A stretch of 64,000 bases of DNA from positions 8,246,001 to 8,310,000 of the forward strand of contig CP075494.1 of assembly GCA_021613535.1 (NCBI GenBank). The letters are read 5' to 3'. The notes under the pieces were generated by a model. That model searched no databases, was not told the DNA's origin, and saw nothing but the letters and a program-made list of their open reading frames with translations. The stretch comes from Adineta vaga. Taxonomy: Eukaryota > Rotifera. The first letter of the stretch is position 1. Each line of letters opens with the position of its first letter. Positions 11,619 to 24,129 of this stretch are shown one piece after another. The translations under genes were made by a program, and so were the position numbers.

Positions 11619-13211
11619 TAAGTGTAATATAGTATGGACATCTTTTATTTTTCTTTCAATTTACTAATCTTTGTGATATATTACAGTATATATTTTATTG
11701 TTTAACGTTAATATAATAAATAAATGAACATTTGTTTAGTTTTTCTAAAAAATCGTTTCAGTTTATATATATATAAGAATTTAGTTCGTTTTGAATTGTA
11801 TAAAAAGAATAACAGCGTGAGTTTGTTCAAATAGATTCTTAACCACAATCTGATTCTTTATCATGTGATTGTGTTCTTTGTTCATAAGTTGATAATTCAC
11901 TTTAGCACGAATAATTCTGTTTGTGTCAAGCTGTTTTTTTTTCAAGTCTCTTAATAGTTGTTAACACAAAATATGCAAGCGAGCCAACCGACTCATTCAA
12001 CAATCCACATCCTCAAGAACTAAACAGTGTTTCTGTAGAAAATTGTTAGAAGATAATTACATTGTACACTTTCTTTCGACAAACTAAAACAAAGCTATGA
12101 ATACAACTAATACAGTTATGCAAAAAATCAGTCTGTGTTTCGAAAAAAGACTTTCTTACAGTCACTACAGATGGCACTACTCCAATACCGTATTAGTATT
12201 GTTACAACTCCTGTCCGTGAGACGCACGTGTATCTACTACTTACTTTTCCTCTTGTAAGAGATATTAAAAAGCTTCATATTTCAGATACATATCGTTTAG
12301 GAGTACGACTAGAGAGGACGAGATTCATCTACAAACGATCAGTATTACCATAGCTAAAGACAGAGATCATCCAATGACAATCTATTGAACTGCCCAAATA
12401 CTGCTATAGTAATAAAAAGAACAAACTTTGTGAACAATTACCGATTTACTCTTATACAAGATTTACAAACTCATCATTAAATTAGCATTTCTTTTTTCTA
12501 TTCCTCTTCTGTCTCATCTGTCGATTCAATCTTGTTGAATTTTCAAAGTGATCTAATGCCAAAGTCATACAGGTGGTTGTTTTATCGACTGCCATGTTCT
12601 CAGCGACTAAACCTAATAAGTCAGAGTGTGTTAGATTGAAAAATTTCTAGACATCTTCAAGATCGCCGTTCACAATGTTAAATTAGTACTTACAATCGAC
12701 TATCTTAAACAAAATTCTATTTAAATCTGATTGTTAACTAATTGTCAGAAATTCTCAATATTCATTTTTATTATAAAAAATACGTAGAATAATTTCTTTC
12801 TGCTGTGAAAGTTATACTAATTATCGATGCCATATAACTTCTAACATTTACTCTTTTGAAAATGAAACTGTATGTATAATTATTTTACTATTATATTTAA
12901 TCTATAAATTATTTTCATTGTTTAGAAAGTAAAATATTTTATAATGTTACAATCGAAAAATCATGAGTTATTTCACATTCATATGCCTAGCATTAAGATA
13001 ACAATTTATTTCCGTTGTATATTTTCTTCTACAAATGAGAAAGAAAAAAAATCTCTTCATTTCCGTTTGTTTCTAATTCTTTGATTAGGACATAAGTGGA
13101 TGTCGAAAGAAGAAAAACATGTTGAATATCTCATTTATTCTTGGTACCCATTGAAATAATTATAAAACTATCTACATATCCATTGTATTGTTAAATAAAC
13201 AGCGAAACATC
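11619..13211. other. Intergenic region, no gene seen
   Basis: About 1.6 kb of AT-rich DNA between two + strand genes. AATAAA-like sequences near 11716 probably end the PX-SH3 transcript. Open frames here are short and have no codon bias or recognisable domain. Confidence 0.6.
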
Positions 13212-14210
13212 ATGTCTAATTCACTTCTGGACCTTGCTGCTCAATTAACTCGAATAGCTGTTCCAGTTATCATCACCATTGGTGTTACGAGTAATTCATT
13301 GAATATTATACTACTGACTCGACGAACTTTGATTAATCATCCTTGTTCCCTTTACTTTATTGCATTGGCTGTTACTAATCTTTTCTATTCAAGTCTCTTA
13401 TTATTTTCTAATCTCTTAGCGGATGGTTATCATCTTGATCCAAGTCGATATTTATCTGTTTTTTGTAAAGTAATTAGTTATCTATTGAATTTATGTCCAA
13501 CTCTATCAGTTTATTTCATTGTTCTTGCTTCAATTGATCGATATTTTGCTAGTTCAATCAATGTTCGTAGACGACATTGGAGTAATCTTCAAATTGCTCG
13601 ATGGTCTATTGGAATACTAGTTTTCACTCTTATGATCTTTTTTATTGGCACTCTAATTGCATTCGATATTTCATCTAATGGAGAATATCTATGTACAATT
13701 CAATCTAATATACTCTTTAATCAAATTTTTACTATCCTTCATTTAATTCTTTACGTTATTGTTGCACCAATATCAATGATATTCTTTGGTTTTCTAACAA
13801 TTTTGAATACCAAACAAGTTCGCTTTCTTCCAGTTCGAATTTCACGATATCGTCGAACAGAAGGACAACTTTCACGTATGCTTTTTCTTCAAGTTGGCAC
13901 ACATATTTTTCTAACTCTACCATTTTGTATCATATTTTCAATGTTAATTTTCCCGACATCATTACGATTCACTAAGGATTTTGAATTTGCTTATATTATC
14001 TGTAAAATACCATTTTATTTGACAGTAACAACTTCGTTTTTCTTATATGTACTTTCGGCTCGAGTTTATCGTGATGAACTCATTCGATTATGGAAGAAAA
14101 TAGTGCAACTCTGTTATAGTATTCATTTAATTACCAATCGAAGATCTGTTATTCACCTGTATGGACCAACATTGGTTTTAGAACCTATACAAAACTCTCG
14201 GAATGTTTAA
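13212..14210 (+). CDS. Orphan rhodopsin-like seven-transmembrane receptor, single exon
   Basis: This intronless gene encodes 332 aa; ATG 13212 is the first ATG in a frame that is also open from 13188. Seven hydrophobic segments are visible. TM1 carries GVTSNSLNIILL, TM2 follows PCSLYFIALAVTN, TM3 ends in the DRY motif (ASIDRYFASS), TM5 follows the NQIFTILHLILYVI stretch, and TM6 contains LPFCIIF. No classic NPxxY is seen in TM7, which ends SFFLYVLSARVYR. Single-exon receptors of this pattern belong to large lineage-specific chemoreceptor/peptide-receptor-like groups. The ligand cannot be inferred. The damaged receptor at 54964-55880 is of the same general type. Confidence 0.85.
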   Translation: MSNSLLDLAAQLTRIAVPVIITIGVTSNSLNIILLTRRTLINHPCSLYFIALAVTNLFYSSLLLFSNLLADGYHLDPSRYLSVFCKVISYLLNLCPTLSVYFIVLASIDRYFASSINVRRRHWSNLQIARWSIGILVFTLMIFFIGTLIAFDISSNGEYLCTIQSNILFNQIFTILHLILYVIVAPISMIFFGFLTILNTKQVRFLPVRISRYRRTEGQLSRMLFLQVGTHIFLTLPFCIIFSMLIFPTSLRFTKDFEFAYIICKIPFYLTVTTSFFLYVLSARVYRDELIRLWKKIVQLCYSIHLITNRRSVIHLYGPTLVLEPIQNSRNV

Positions 14211-14665
14211 ATATTCTTTTGTGAATTATTAATTCTTCTCATTAGAAAGTATATGAATACAAAAGTAAAGTGTTTTGAATTCTTCACGTGAATGTCATAG
14301 TGCAATTTATGCATCTTCTTCTCGTAGTATTCTCATACACTTCAACTTCGTTCGTGCACGTACTCCATTAACATCACATGATGTCGGTACTGTTTTACTT
14401 CATAGTCTAAATGGATCTACACGAGTGTTTTGAAGTAAACTGAATTGTTTTACTTGTAGAAAAAGATGGCGTAAGTAGATGAAAGAAAACGTTTCTCATC
14501 TGATTCGTTCTTTTCATTCATCGTTTCATCTTACACTACAGTTTATTTTTGTGATCGATTGCTACTGCTGCTCTGCTAGTTTACTTAAAGTGCATATGAA
14601 TTAATTAACTATATATCATCATTTTCGATTATTCTCACTTGACTATTTATTAGATAATAACGACA
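14211..14665. other. Spacer with probable SACM1L leader
   Basis: Contains a GTAAGT donor-like site at 14470 after a short ATGGC, and an acceptor-like TTATTAG just upstream of the ATG at 14666. These could bound a 5' UTR intron of the next gene. Nothing else is seen. Confidence 0.4.
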
Positions 14666-17197
14666 ATGTCGGCGACGAATGATACATCACTTTGGTCATG
14701 GAGTGATAGTCATGGTGGATACTATCAAAATATTGTGGATAACTATACACTGTAATGATTTAAAAGAGAGTGTTCGATTTGAAATAATATTTCTTCTTCT
14801 TCTGTGATGTCATAGTTATTTATCAACTGATTATATTGTTGTACAACCGATGATACGTGATGCAAAAGAATTTCTTGTTATTGATCGAACACATGAAGAT
14901 ATTCAAATACATCGTAAAGATCTCTTTATCGATTGTTTATAGCATATGGAATATATTTTTATGTATTTTTGCTTTTCAGCTACATTACCAAATGTGGATG
15001 GTGCTATACGAAGATCAATTCATGGAATAATTGGAATAATCAATCTCATATCTGGTCCATATCTAATTGTTATTACATCTAAAGTTCGTGTAGGTGATAT
15101 CAATGGACAAGCAATTTATAAAGTACAAACAACCGATATTATTCCATATGCAAGAAATATGTCTCATTTAAATGAACATCAAGTAATGAAAATGAAAAAA
15201 AGAACTTTGATTGACTTGTTCGTTTTTTGTTTTCTAGTTGAAATATAATACAAAATATCTGTCAATGATTGAGCTTGTTCTAAGAACTGAAGCTTTTTAT
15301 TTCTCTTATACATATGATATTACTCATACATTTCAACGACTTCAAACATCATCACCAGATTTTCATTCCATACCATTTATGGAACGTGCCGATCAACGAT
15401 TTGTTTGGAATCGTTATTTACTTAGTCAATTTTTAACGAATCGTACAGTTGCTCGATTTGCTTTACCCATTATTCATGGATGTAAGTACAGACGGAAAGA
15501 TCTTCGAAGATAATATTTCTATTTGATTTTATTCTAGTTGTTGCATTACATACATTAAATATCAATGGCCATTCATTGGTTTATGGTGTTATTTCACGAA
15601 GAAGTACCTATCGAGCCGGTACAAGGTTAGTTGATGATTGAAGAAAAGAAATTTGAATGAAGTCTTTGATATTTATTAGATTATTCATTCGTGGTATTGA
15701 TGATGAAGGTCGAGTAGCAAATTTTGTGGAAACAGAACAAATTCTTCAATTAGAAGATATTGCTTGTTCCTATGTACAGGTAAACAAAGAGCAACATGAT
15801 ATTAGATATCGTAAAAGATGTTTCGAATTACGCTATCATTCCCTATATTTTGTTAGACGCGTGGCTCAGTGCCTTGTTTTTGGGCACAATTACCTGATCT
15901 TCGTTATAAACCAAAAGTAACTGTATTACCATCAAATCATCATGTAAGATAAATATTCTAATTGCTTTTATATACATTATTTTCTGGATACATTGTTTTT
16001 TCGATTAGATGGGTGCTTTTCGACGACATTTCGAAGAACAAGAATATTACTATGGTCGACAATTTCTTATCAGTCTTGTATGTGAATTGATTTGTATATG
16101 ATTCTGTTCTTTTCATTGATGATATCTATTAGACAAATCATCATGGCGCAGAAGGAAAATTAAATGGCAAATATCGAGAATTATATGAAGCAAGTCAAAA
16201 TTCGTATCTTAAGTATGAAAAGAAGAAAAACGTATTTTAAACCGTTCTGAAACTTCTGTTACTAGATTTGAAGATTTCGATTTCCATAAAGAATGTGCTG
16301 GTATGCGTTATGATCGATTGACAATTCTTCTTGCTCGTATTATTGCCGATCAAGATGAGTATAGTTATTTTGCTATGAATAAAGATGGTGCTTTACAGTC
16401 ACAACAAACAGGAGTATTTCGTACGAATTGTGTTGATTGTCTCGATCGAACTAATGTCGTACAAACATTACTTGCTAAACGTATATTAGAACAACAATTG
16501 AAACATTATAATGTTATAAAATACAATGAAACAATTGATTCATATAAACAATTGGGAAATATATTTAAAAATAGTGAGTTACTGGAGTGATTAACATTTT
16601 CATGTATATACATATTTATTTAGTTTGGGCGGATAATGCTGATGTAATTAGTCTTCAATATGCTGGAACTGGTGCTTTAAAAACAGATTATACCAGGTAT
16701 AAAAACTAATTTGTAAACTTAGAATTCGAATGTGATCTTTGTTAGGACTGGTCAACGATCGACGATGGGTCTATTTAGAGATGGTTATAATTCATGTATG
16801 CGTTATGTATTAAATAACTTTTTTGATGGTTTTCGACAAGTAAAAAAGAAAAATTTTCAAACGTTCCTATCTGAAATAGTTTTCTTTAAAAAACAAGGAT
16901 GGTATTGATCTCTTTTTGGGTTATTATCGTGTTTCATCTGATGAAGGTCGTACACCTGAATCCTGTCCAATTAGTAAAGAAATTAGTAAAAAATTTCTGA
17001 TTTTACCTGTCACAATGTTTCTTGCTTTGTCCATGTGTATTATCAGTCTATTGATTCCAGCTTCATCATTTCGTGAACAAATTACATATGTTTTATTTTG
17101 GGGTGCAGCTACTATTTCAACATTGGCTATTACTATCTTCTGGGGACAAGAATTAGTTGATGCACCACGACTTTATTCAAAAATGAAACGTGATTAA
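14666..17197 (+). CDS. SACM1L: SAC1 phosphatidylinositol-phosphate phosphatase (SACM1L)
   Basis: This ER/Golgi integral membrane lipid phosphatase chiefly removes phosphate from PI4P. Exons: 14666-14751, 14816-14913, 14980-15182, 15238-15481, 15538-15625, 15680-15779, 15857-15943, 16009-16077, 16133-16212, 16266-16573, 16624-16696, 16746-16839, 16898-17197; sum 1830 bases, 609 aa. The SAC domain shows [27 protein letters not shown] and the catalytic CX5R motif [10 protein letters not shown] (Cys at about residue 407). Two C-terminal membrane segments follow ([17 protein letters not shown] and [19 protein letters not shown]). The last five residues, KMKRD, fit the KxKxx COPI retrieval signal also present in human SAC1. 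Confidence 0.96.
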
Positions 17198-17590
17198 TTG
17201 CTGAATAAGACTCTTCCAAATGTTTAAAATTCTTTTTATTTCTTCGTGTATCTGCATACGTTCTTCATTTTTTTAAGATAATTTATCATTTATATGTTTG
17301 AGAATTGTGTTATTAAAAAAATGAAGGTATATATATTTATTTTTAGACAAATAATATTTCATTAGGCACTGAGGTGTAGTAAAGATTGAATGAATACTAA
17401 CTTAAAAACGAATACATTTGTCACTAATTCGTTGCTTTGCTAATCTAATTCACGTATTAAAGAATGATATGCGTAGTTCAATGGAAATGAAAATGAATTT
17501 GTATAACTAATCATTGCTATTCTTCTCAATAAAAATACGAATTAACTATAAGATCATTAAAGTTTATTCATAGATTTAGAACTTATTCGA
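17198..17590. other. Spacer between SACM1L and the hydrolase gene
   Basis: About 390 bp holding the SACM1L 3' UTR. An acceptor-like TTTATTCATAG ends at 17573, 17 bp before the next ATG, and could be a trans-splice or 5' UTR acceptor. Confidence 0.45.
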
Positions 17591-18714
17591 ATGACGTTGA
17601 TTGATAAATTGAAATGTTGGCTTCATCTAACGCCAAACTGTGATCCGTCATTAGTTGTACGAAATATTGCCTATTTCTCTGGTAGTGAAGCTCATGTAAA
17701 TAATAAATTGGATATATTTCTTCCTGCTGCAAGAGCAAATTCAGAACTAACGGCTGTTGATCAAGACAAATCACGTAGACGACAGATTCCTGTTATTGTT
17801 CATGTTCATGGTGGTGGATGGGTTCGGGGTAGTCGCATAAGTGAAGGACGTGGTGGACCAACAGTAGGTCGAACATGTGCTCAAGAAGGTTTTATTGGTG
17901 TTGTTGTATCTTATCGATTAGCACGAATCTCTCTCATATCATATCTTGCTTGGTCATTGATCTTTGGTCTCATTATTATTATCATTGGCATCGGTTTACT
18001 TTCATGGCAACTTATAGTTGGCTATTTCGCATTTATGATTGCTGCATATGGATATAATTTTTTTTATCAAGTTCGAAAACCAGTTAATATTGATCATGTA
18101 AATAAGAATCAATCAGTTTAATAAATACTGAAAACAAATATTCATATGTTTAGATGATGGATGATATTGCACGTGCACTTGTCTATATTCGAGATCATAT
18201 TAATGAACATTGTTCACATGCTGATCCAAATCAAATATTTCTCTCTGGTCATTCGGCTGGTTCGCATTTAATTAGTTTACTTGTTTTGGATAAATCTCAT
18301 CTTCAACGTCATCATTTCTCTCTAGCATCTATTCAAGGAGTAATTGCTACTAGTGGAATCTATAGTTTAACAAATCCTACTCATGATTCAGAAAATAATA
18401 TTCGTAATTGGATATTTCGAATACTTTATTCAAGTAATTTAATCTATCCAAAAGGAAAAACTGCAAAAGACTATTCTCCAATTGAATATATCAAAGAAGA
18501 TGATGACATACCACCGTTTCTTGTTATGTCAGCACGATTTGATATGGGTTTAGAAGTTGATGGAAAACGTTTCTATGAAAGATTTCAAACTTGTCGACAA
18601 TCTGCTGAATATTATGTTGTCAGTGGTACACATGGAAATATTGCATCAAATTTTTCGAAAAATGATGCACGAAAACATTTTTTTGAATTTATTCGTCAAC
18701 ATACAACACATTAG
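17591..18714 (+). CDS. Membrane alpha/beta-hydrolase, carboxylesterase type (isoprenylcysteine methylesterase-like)
   Basis: Two exons, 17591-18097 and 18154-18714, give 355 aa. The oxyanion-hole motif HGGGW is at about residues 73-77 and the nucleophile motif GHSAG at 201-205 (Ser about 203). The likely acid and base lie in ARFDMGLEVDG and SGTHGN. Between HGGGW and GHSAG lies a strongly hydrophobic insert (WSLIFGLIIIIIGIGLL and a second stretch), so the enzyme is probably anchored by one hairpin or two spans. This layout resembles isoprenylcysteine alpha-carbonyl methylesterases and kynurenine-formamidase-like hydrolases; the substrate is not fixed by sequence. It follows SACM1L on the same strand, about 390 bp away. 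Confidence 0.85.
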
Positions 18715-19077
18715 AAAAAGAAAAAAAAGCATCGAAAATAGTTTTATTCACGCAATTTTGTTAATTTAAAACTAAATAAAGCAAAGAACAAATTCATGCC
18801 CAACTTTTTTTCCCCATATGTCACAATTTTCAAAACATTATACACGTATTGCGCAAAAAGGAACTGCAATTATCATTAGTTTCGGCAATTTTTAGTGGTA
18901 ACTAATAATTAACTGTAGACGTTCGAAATAATAATACAAATTTAAGTGACGGACACATCTGTCATTTTTGCCTTGATTATTTCACCTGATATTTGTCTTT
19001 CTTGACTTCTCACATAATAGCAAATAATTCCTCTTATAATTTATTTTACATCAGATCAATATAAATCCTCTTTCTTT
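18715..19077. other. Convergent intergenic spacer
   Basis: About 360 bp of shared 3' flank between the hydrolase (+) and the neuropeptide receptor (-). An AATAAA at about 18775 may end the hydrolase mRNA. No gene is seen. Confidence 0.6.
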
Positions 19078-20238
19078 TTAAGCATGACTTGAAAAATAAT
19101 TCTTATTAAGTAAAGCATATAAAAACGGATTCAAGCATGAATTGAAATATGACAATGCATGTGCAATCATTCGGATCGTTTCCAAAACATAAAAATGTTC
19201 TTTATGAAATAATGGAGATAATAATTGTGAACAATTAAGAATTTCTAAGATATGTATTGGTAACCAACAGATAGCAAATGCTAATGTTAGACCTAATAAC
19301 ATACGACGCACGCGACGTCGCTTTAATTGAATGTAACGACGAGGAACATTTCGCTAAAATATAAAATTAATTTCTCAAAATAGATTATTCACAAAATCGA
19401 ACTTACTTGATGATCATGTATTTGCATTGTCGAACGTTCCACACGCATATAGACACGTAAATAACAGATACCAATAATTGATAATGGTAGAACATAATAA
19501 AATCCAAATGTAAATATACATGATGACAAAAGTGAATTATGATCGTATACAGCACAATCGTAGTGATATGTTGGTGAAGTATTTGTATGAATAATTGTAC
19601 GTAAAAAGTATTTGTACGGAAACATGAACAGAAGAGAAACTAAAGAAGAAATAGATAGTTTCAATTGATTTATAAACAATAATCGATGCTTACTAATCCA
19701 AATAGATAAACAAATCAACTGAGCATATTTTGCTTTACGATATTTTCGATACCATTTTACATGAAGCATATATAAATATCGATCAATACTCATTGCAGCT
19801 AATGTATAACAAGTTGCTTGTAAAAATACCTATATCAATTTCAACACTATTGAACTATTCAAGATAAATGGCACTTACATGTGCTAAATAAATGTTCATT
19901 TTACATATAAATTCACCAAAAATCCACAGTTTCATCATTCCCATATAGGATGTCAATGGTACAGATATCAGAAGAAAAAGAAGATCTGTTGTTGCCAAAT
20001 TCATGATGAAGCAATTTGTTACATTCTTACGATATCTTCGTTTGTATATACCAATAATTAGAACTAAAGCATTACCTACACAAGGAGAAAAAAGCTCGAG
20101 AAATATTGTGCATTTGTACATTATTTTAGTATCTTTACCAAGAACACCACAAATACAGACAGATAACAATACTGTTGTCATTGTAACGACTGCTACTTGT
20201 CCATAGATTTCGTCTGTACTCACTGCCATCGTTGACAT
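19078..20238 (-). CDS. Neuropeptide-type GPCR, galanin/allatostatin-A receptor-like
   Basis: Exons, high to low: 20238-20139, 20075-19879, 19829-19694, 19639-19407, 19353-19078; sum 942 bases, 313 aa. Class A hallmarks are clear: GNALVLIIGI in TM1, NLATTDLLFLL in TM2, SIDRYLYML after TM3, FAICWLPIHILEIL in TM6 and NPFLYALL in TM7. The pattern, with WIFGEFICKM before TM3, fits the galanin/allatostatin-A/kisspeptin group of peptide receptors, but the exact ligand is unknown. The 63-bp intron at 20076-20138 has no stop and a length divisible by three, so an unspliced mRNA would add 21 residues at the start of TM1. An acceptor-like TTTTCAG lies shortly upstream of the ATG. Confidence 0.9.
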
Positions 20239-23200
20239 AATGAATATTCTACTGAAAATTATCAAATTTTACTCGTTTGTATGTCTATTACTCAACGAAA
20301 GAACGGCAAACCTCTGATTATTTCAACAATAAAATATAGACAGGAAGTAATAAAAGAGAAAATGCATGTCGTTATTATTGGAAAAAGAAGAAGCGAAAGT
20401 AAAGATTTATCGGCATATAGTCGAGGTATCTTTGTCTCAAAAAATTACTAAAACATGATAATGCTCTTATATATACATATATATATGTACGTAAGAGTTG
20501 ATTATCTCTTAAAACTTTTTATAATTTGAATTCTGAGCAAGTAAGATATATATTCATAGACTTTTTAAGCCTTTTATGTCAGAATAACTTGTTGAGATCT
20601 AAGACATTACCAAAGAAAATATAAATCATAGGATATATATATATATTCTGTCTATTTAGTTAAATGAAAACATATATTATGTAGCTAATTGAATCTATAC
20701 CAAAATTGATTTATCGTTGTTTTTCACAAGTCATACATATCTCTAATTTGAATGTTATTGGAGACTGATATAGATTACTGGTGTTATCTTTTCAAACTCA
20801 CTAGCGATAATGATTTTCGGAGTACTGAAAGTGAATGAAGTAGATACTTTTTAAATTAGTTCGGTCGTACTATCAAGAGTGGAAACGTTGAGATCTCTGT
20901 AACAATCGATAAAAAATGATTTTGATCAACAGAAAATATATGATCACATAAAAATATTGAGAATTAAGATCAAACTTTTCTGTATCAGGTTTATGTTTTT
21001 ACGTTATATTACCTCAAGTTTGGTATATACGCACATAAATTATATTTTTAGACGTTTAATGGCAGGAAAAAAGCTATTATTTAATTTGATGTCAATAGTA
21101 TAGCGTTCATTTGCGGTTAGATAATCATTATATAGATGAACGCTTCGTCTTTTCGTCTGGTCTTTGTAGTCATTGTTTGATTTGATCATGTAGAAATAGA
21201 TGTCTTAGTATGCAATGCAATTTATTTTTCTTTAGATTTCGATTATATTTTTAGGTCACGTTGAAATTCAAGTTTTGCCAACGACTGCTAAATCTTTAAA
21301 TGTTATAATTGCAAATTTATTTCCTTTCATCCCAATTTTTTGTGTTATATCTCTTCAGGTGTTAATTGTAACATTTTTTACATCTGTACTGTGATATTGA
21401 TGTTCTTAACGAAAAATATATAACTTCTCATGTATTTCTCTTTTCAATATCAATTTAATTGTAAAAGATGTTCTAGGAAATAATTAACGATATTACTGCA
21501 GTATTATATTAAAAATGGTTTGAGTGAAGAAGAGAAAACCTGAGAATACGATAGGGGCATTAGATTTAATCTGTTTTGACTAATTGTTTCGAAAATCAAC
21601 ATAATCCTTGAAGATATTGTAAATGTGAAGAAAGAAATCGGCAATAGCCTCTTTAATTATATGCAGTTAAATTAGGAACAACACCATTAATCAAGTCGAG
21701 CCGCCATTCTTCCAAAATGAATTGACTTGTACAAACCTGAGAAAATCAATAAAAGAAGGTGTCATTTGACACTACCATCGAAATTTTTCATAGCAATGTT
21801 ATTCTAAACGGAATGTATGATGTCCTCTCGAAAAGATACTTCCTTGTCTCATTCTCAGGTAGCGTTCCTCTAGGAACTCGCTTAAGTTTTTTCGCCGAAA
21901 TTGTATTTTTAAACTATCATCAAACTATTCATTTGTATAATTGTAATAAATCAATTTTGGATTCCATTATCCGATTCGGATTATTTTCTGGTAAGTGTGG
22001 ACGTATAAACAAGAAAACAATTTATTTCTGCAAAATTCAGATCAATTCTTACGCATTATCTCTCAAAGCCTGTTACTAACGCCGTAGTAACCCTCACTGT
22101 ACTACGATAGATCTACCAAATGAAATATTGGTTCAATTTTGACGAATTGATCATATTTCGATGCTATTACTGAACATAGATAGTTTAATTTATCATATTG
22201 CCTATTTTTTAACGACTGCGACGCGTTTTCAAGGCAATAGAAAACGTGAGTTGGTTATTTTGTAAACTATATAGAATATGTGGATATGTTAGAAACAAAA
22301 GCCGAAAAATATTCAATGCCATCATTATCTGCTATTGTGCCATTTTTATCAGAGGATTTCCAAAAGAATAACTCAGGACAAAGATTTCAGCCAGAATACT
22401 GCTTCTATGAAATCATCGCAATTCCGCGGAACCCGCCGTTTTCGGGCCGTATAATTCGACCTCGAAGATTATCAGTAAGAAAAAAAAACATTTTTTTACA
22501 GAAGGTCGATGCTGAAACGATTATTAACAAAGAATGATGTGCCATTTAATAAATGACTCGAGCCGTACAACATCACTTGGCATTATCATATTTCTGTGAT
22601 TTTATGAATATTTAGAGCTAATTAGATCGTTCAATAAATACTCGTATTGAAAATGGTTTCTTTCATTGATGTTTAAACCGATATAACGATTGATCAAGAG
22701 AAAAAAAGCAAAAGAGAAGAAGATGAAAGTTAATTCGGAGAAATTGTTAGAAGGATCTTAATTAATAATATTCCTTTTGATTCTAAGAAAAGATGAAATA
22801 TATAAAGGAATATCTATATAAAAACAGTAGATGAATTGAAGAACATTTCGCAAATACTATTCAACAATCTAAACACAAATAGCATCACGTTTCTCCACCT
22901 CAGAAACACGAGTGATTTTATATTGAATAATTATTTTGTATTGTTTCATTAAATGACAACCAGCACCCGGATATTTACTTTTGAATTATTTTTATCATCA
23001 ATCTTGAGAGTATGGGTGAAGATACATTAAGAACCAACCTGACTCACATCAACACCCTAAATTTGGTCATTACGGATCGTGTGTGTAGTAAAAGGGCTTT
23101 GGTAGGAGAACGGCATAAAGATACTTCCGATGTTTTGAATACTATGACGCTGTTTTGTTATAAAATGTAGATTGTGTATGGGAAGATTTTTTATTGTCCG

Positions 23201-24129
23201 AAGGAATAGCTGGCAACGGAAAGTACCACGCTTCGAGTCTTGCTTTCTGTCAGAGTCTTTGATGCAACTCCATTCTTTGCTGTGCCATCTAGTTGAGTCT
23301 CCGAAGCGCTCTCACTCACTGGTCGATGTACATGTCTATAAATAAACCAATACGACACCACTTACACATATTGTTGTTACTAGTTACATTTAATAAGATT
23401 CTTCCTTTTTATAGTTTTCTTATCAGTAGCTTTTATGAATACATCGTGTGAGTGAAGATGAGGGTTGTGTATGAGCTAATTATCGGGTAACGAGATCATT
23501 CGACCAAACTCACTGAAATTCTTCAGGTTATGAAGGATATGGTTTGTTTACCGAGTAATGAGATCGTCATTCAATAGGGTAACCAGTTTGTAAAGTAATC
23601 AAATTTATTTGGTTAACGCATTGGACACCGAGATGTTCAACTACCGATACTCAGTGTAATGACATTATGAAAGCTATGCGTTCGCATACAAAAAAGAAAC
23701 AAAACTGTAACGACATAAAGTGGAACAAACAGACAAAAAAAACAAGATATTTAGGTTTCTGGTTTGTCGATATAGCAAGATAATTATTCTGTTCTTTCTT
23801 TCATTGCTTTGTTCATGACTCATTTATGCAACATCTAGTCCTAAAAATGAAACGAGGTCCTTCGCAACGTCGACTTAATCTTAATTCAAAGTTGTTTTCC
23901 AGTGTAAATTAAATTAATTGATCAACTAAGCTACTTGATTAAATATATAAGTAAAATAATTTATTAATTCTAAATTAATGCGGAAAATAAATGATAATGA
24001 AAATTAAAATTTACTGCAATCATGATTATGTTTATACTGAAAACAACACCCTCACACTCTCTCAGTGGTCTATTGTTAAAAAAAATTGAAATTCACACAA
24101 AGTCACTAATATTTGATTAGCTGGCACAA
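20239..24129. other. 3.9 kb intergenic region, no supported gene
   Basis: AT-rich, with several frames of 85-106 codons (21759-22079, 22280-22537) that show no recognisable domain or splice context. The stretch near 22400-22470 is GC-richer than its flanks. A pair of similar GGGTAACGAGATCATTCG / CCGAGTAATGAGATCGTCA motifs lies near 23485 and 23550. This could be promoter, unrecognised non-coding RNA or decayed mobile DNA; I cannot support any of these. Confidence 0.5.

Noticed and set aside
12135-12353. 72-codon frame in the 11.6-13.2 kb spacer
   Set aside because: No domain, no splice context, composition like its non-coding flanks.
13188-13211. Upstream TTG start for the orphan GPCR
   Set aside because: Animals initiate at ATG; ATG 13212 precedes TM1 at a normal distance.
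19855-20265. Single uninterrupted 136-codon first exon for the neuropeptide receptor
   Set aside because: It contains a stop-free GT..AG intron; splicing it restores the TM1 GN motif, so two exons are more likely. The frame also starts at a non-ATG codon.
21759-22537. Two frames of 106 and 85 codons in the gene-poor region
   Set aside because: No recognisable family or splice partners; chance frames are expected at this length.
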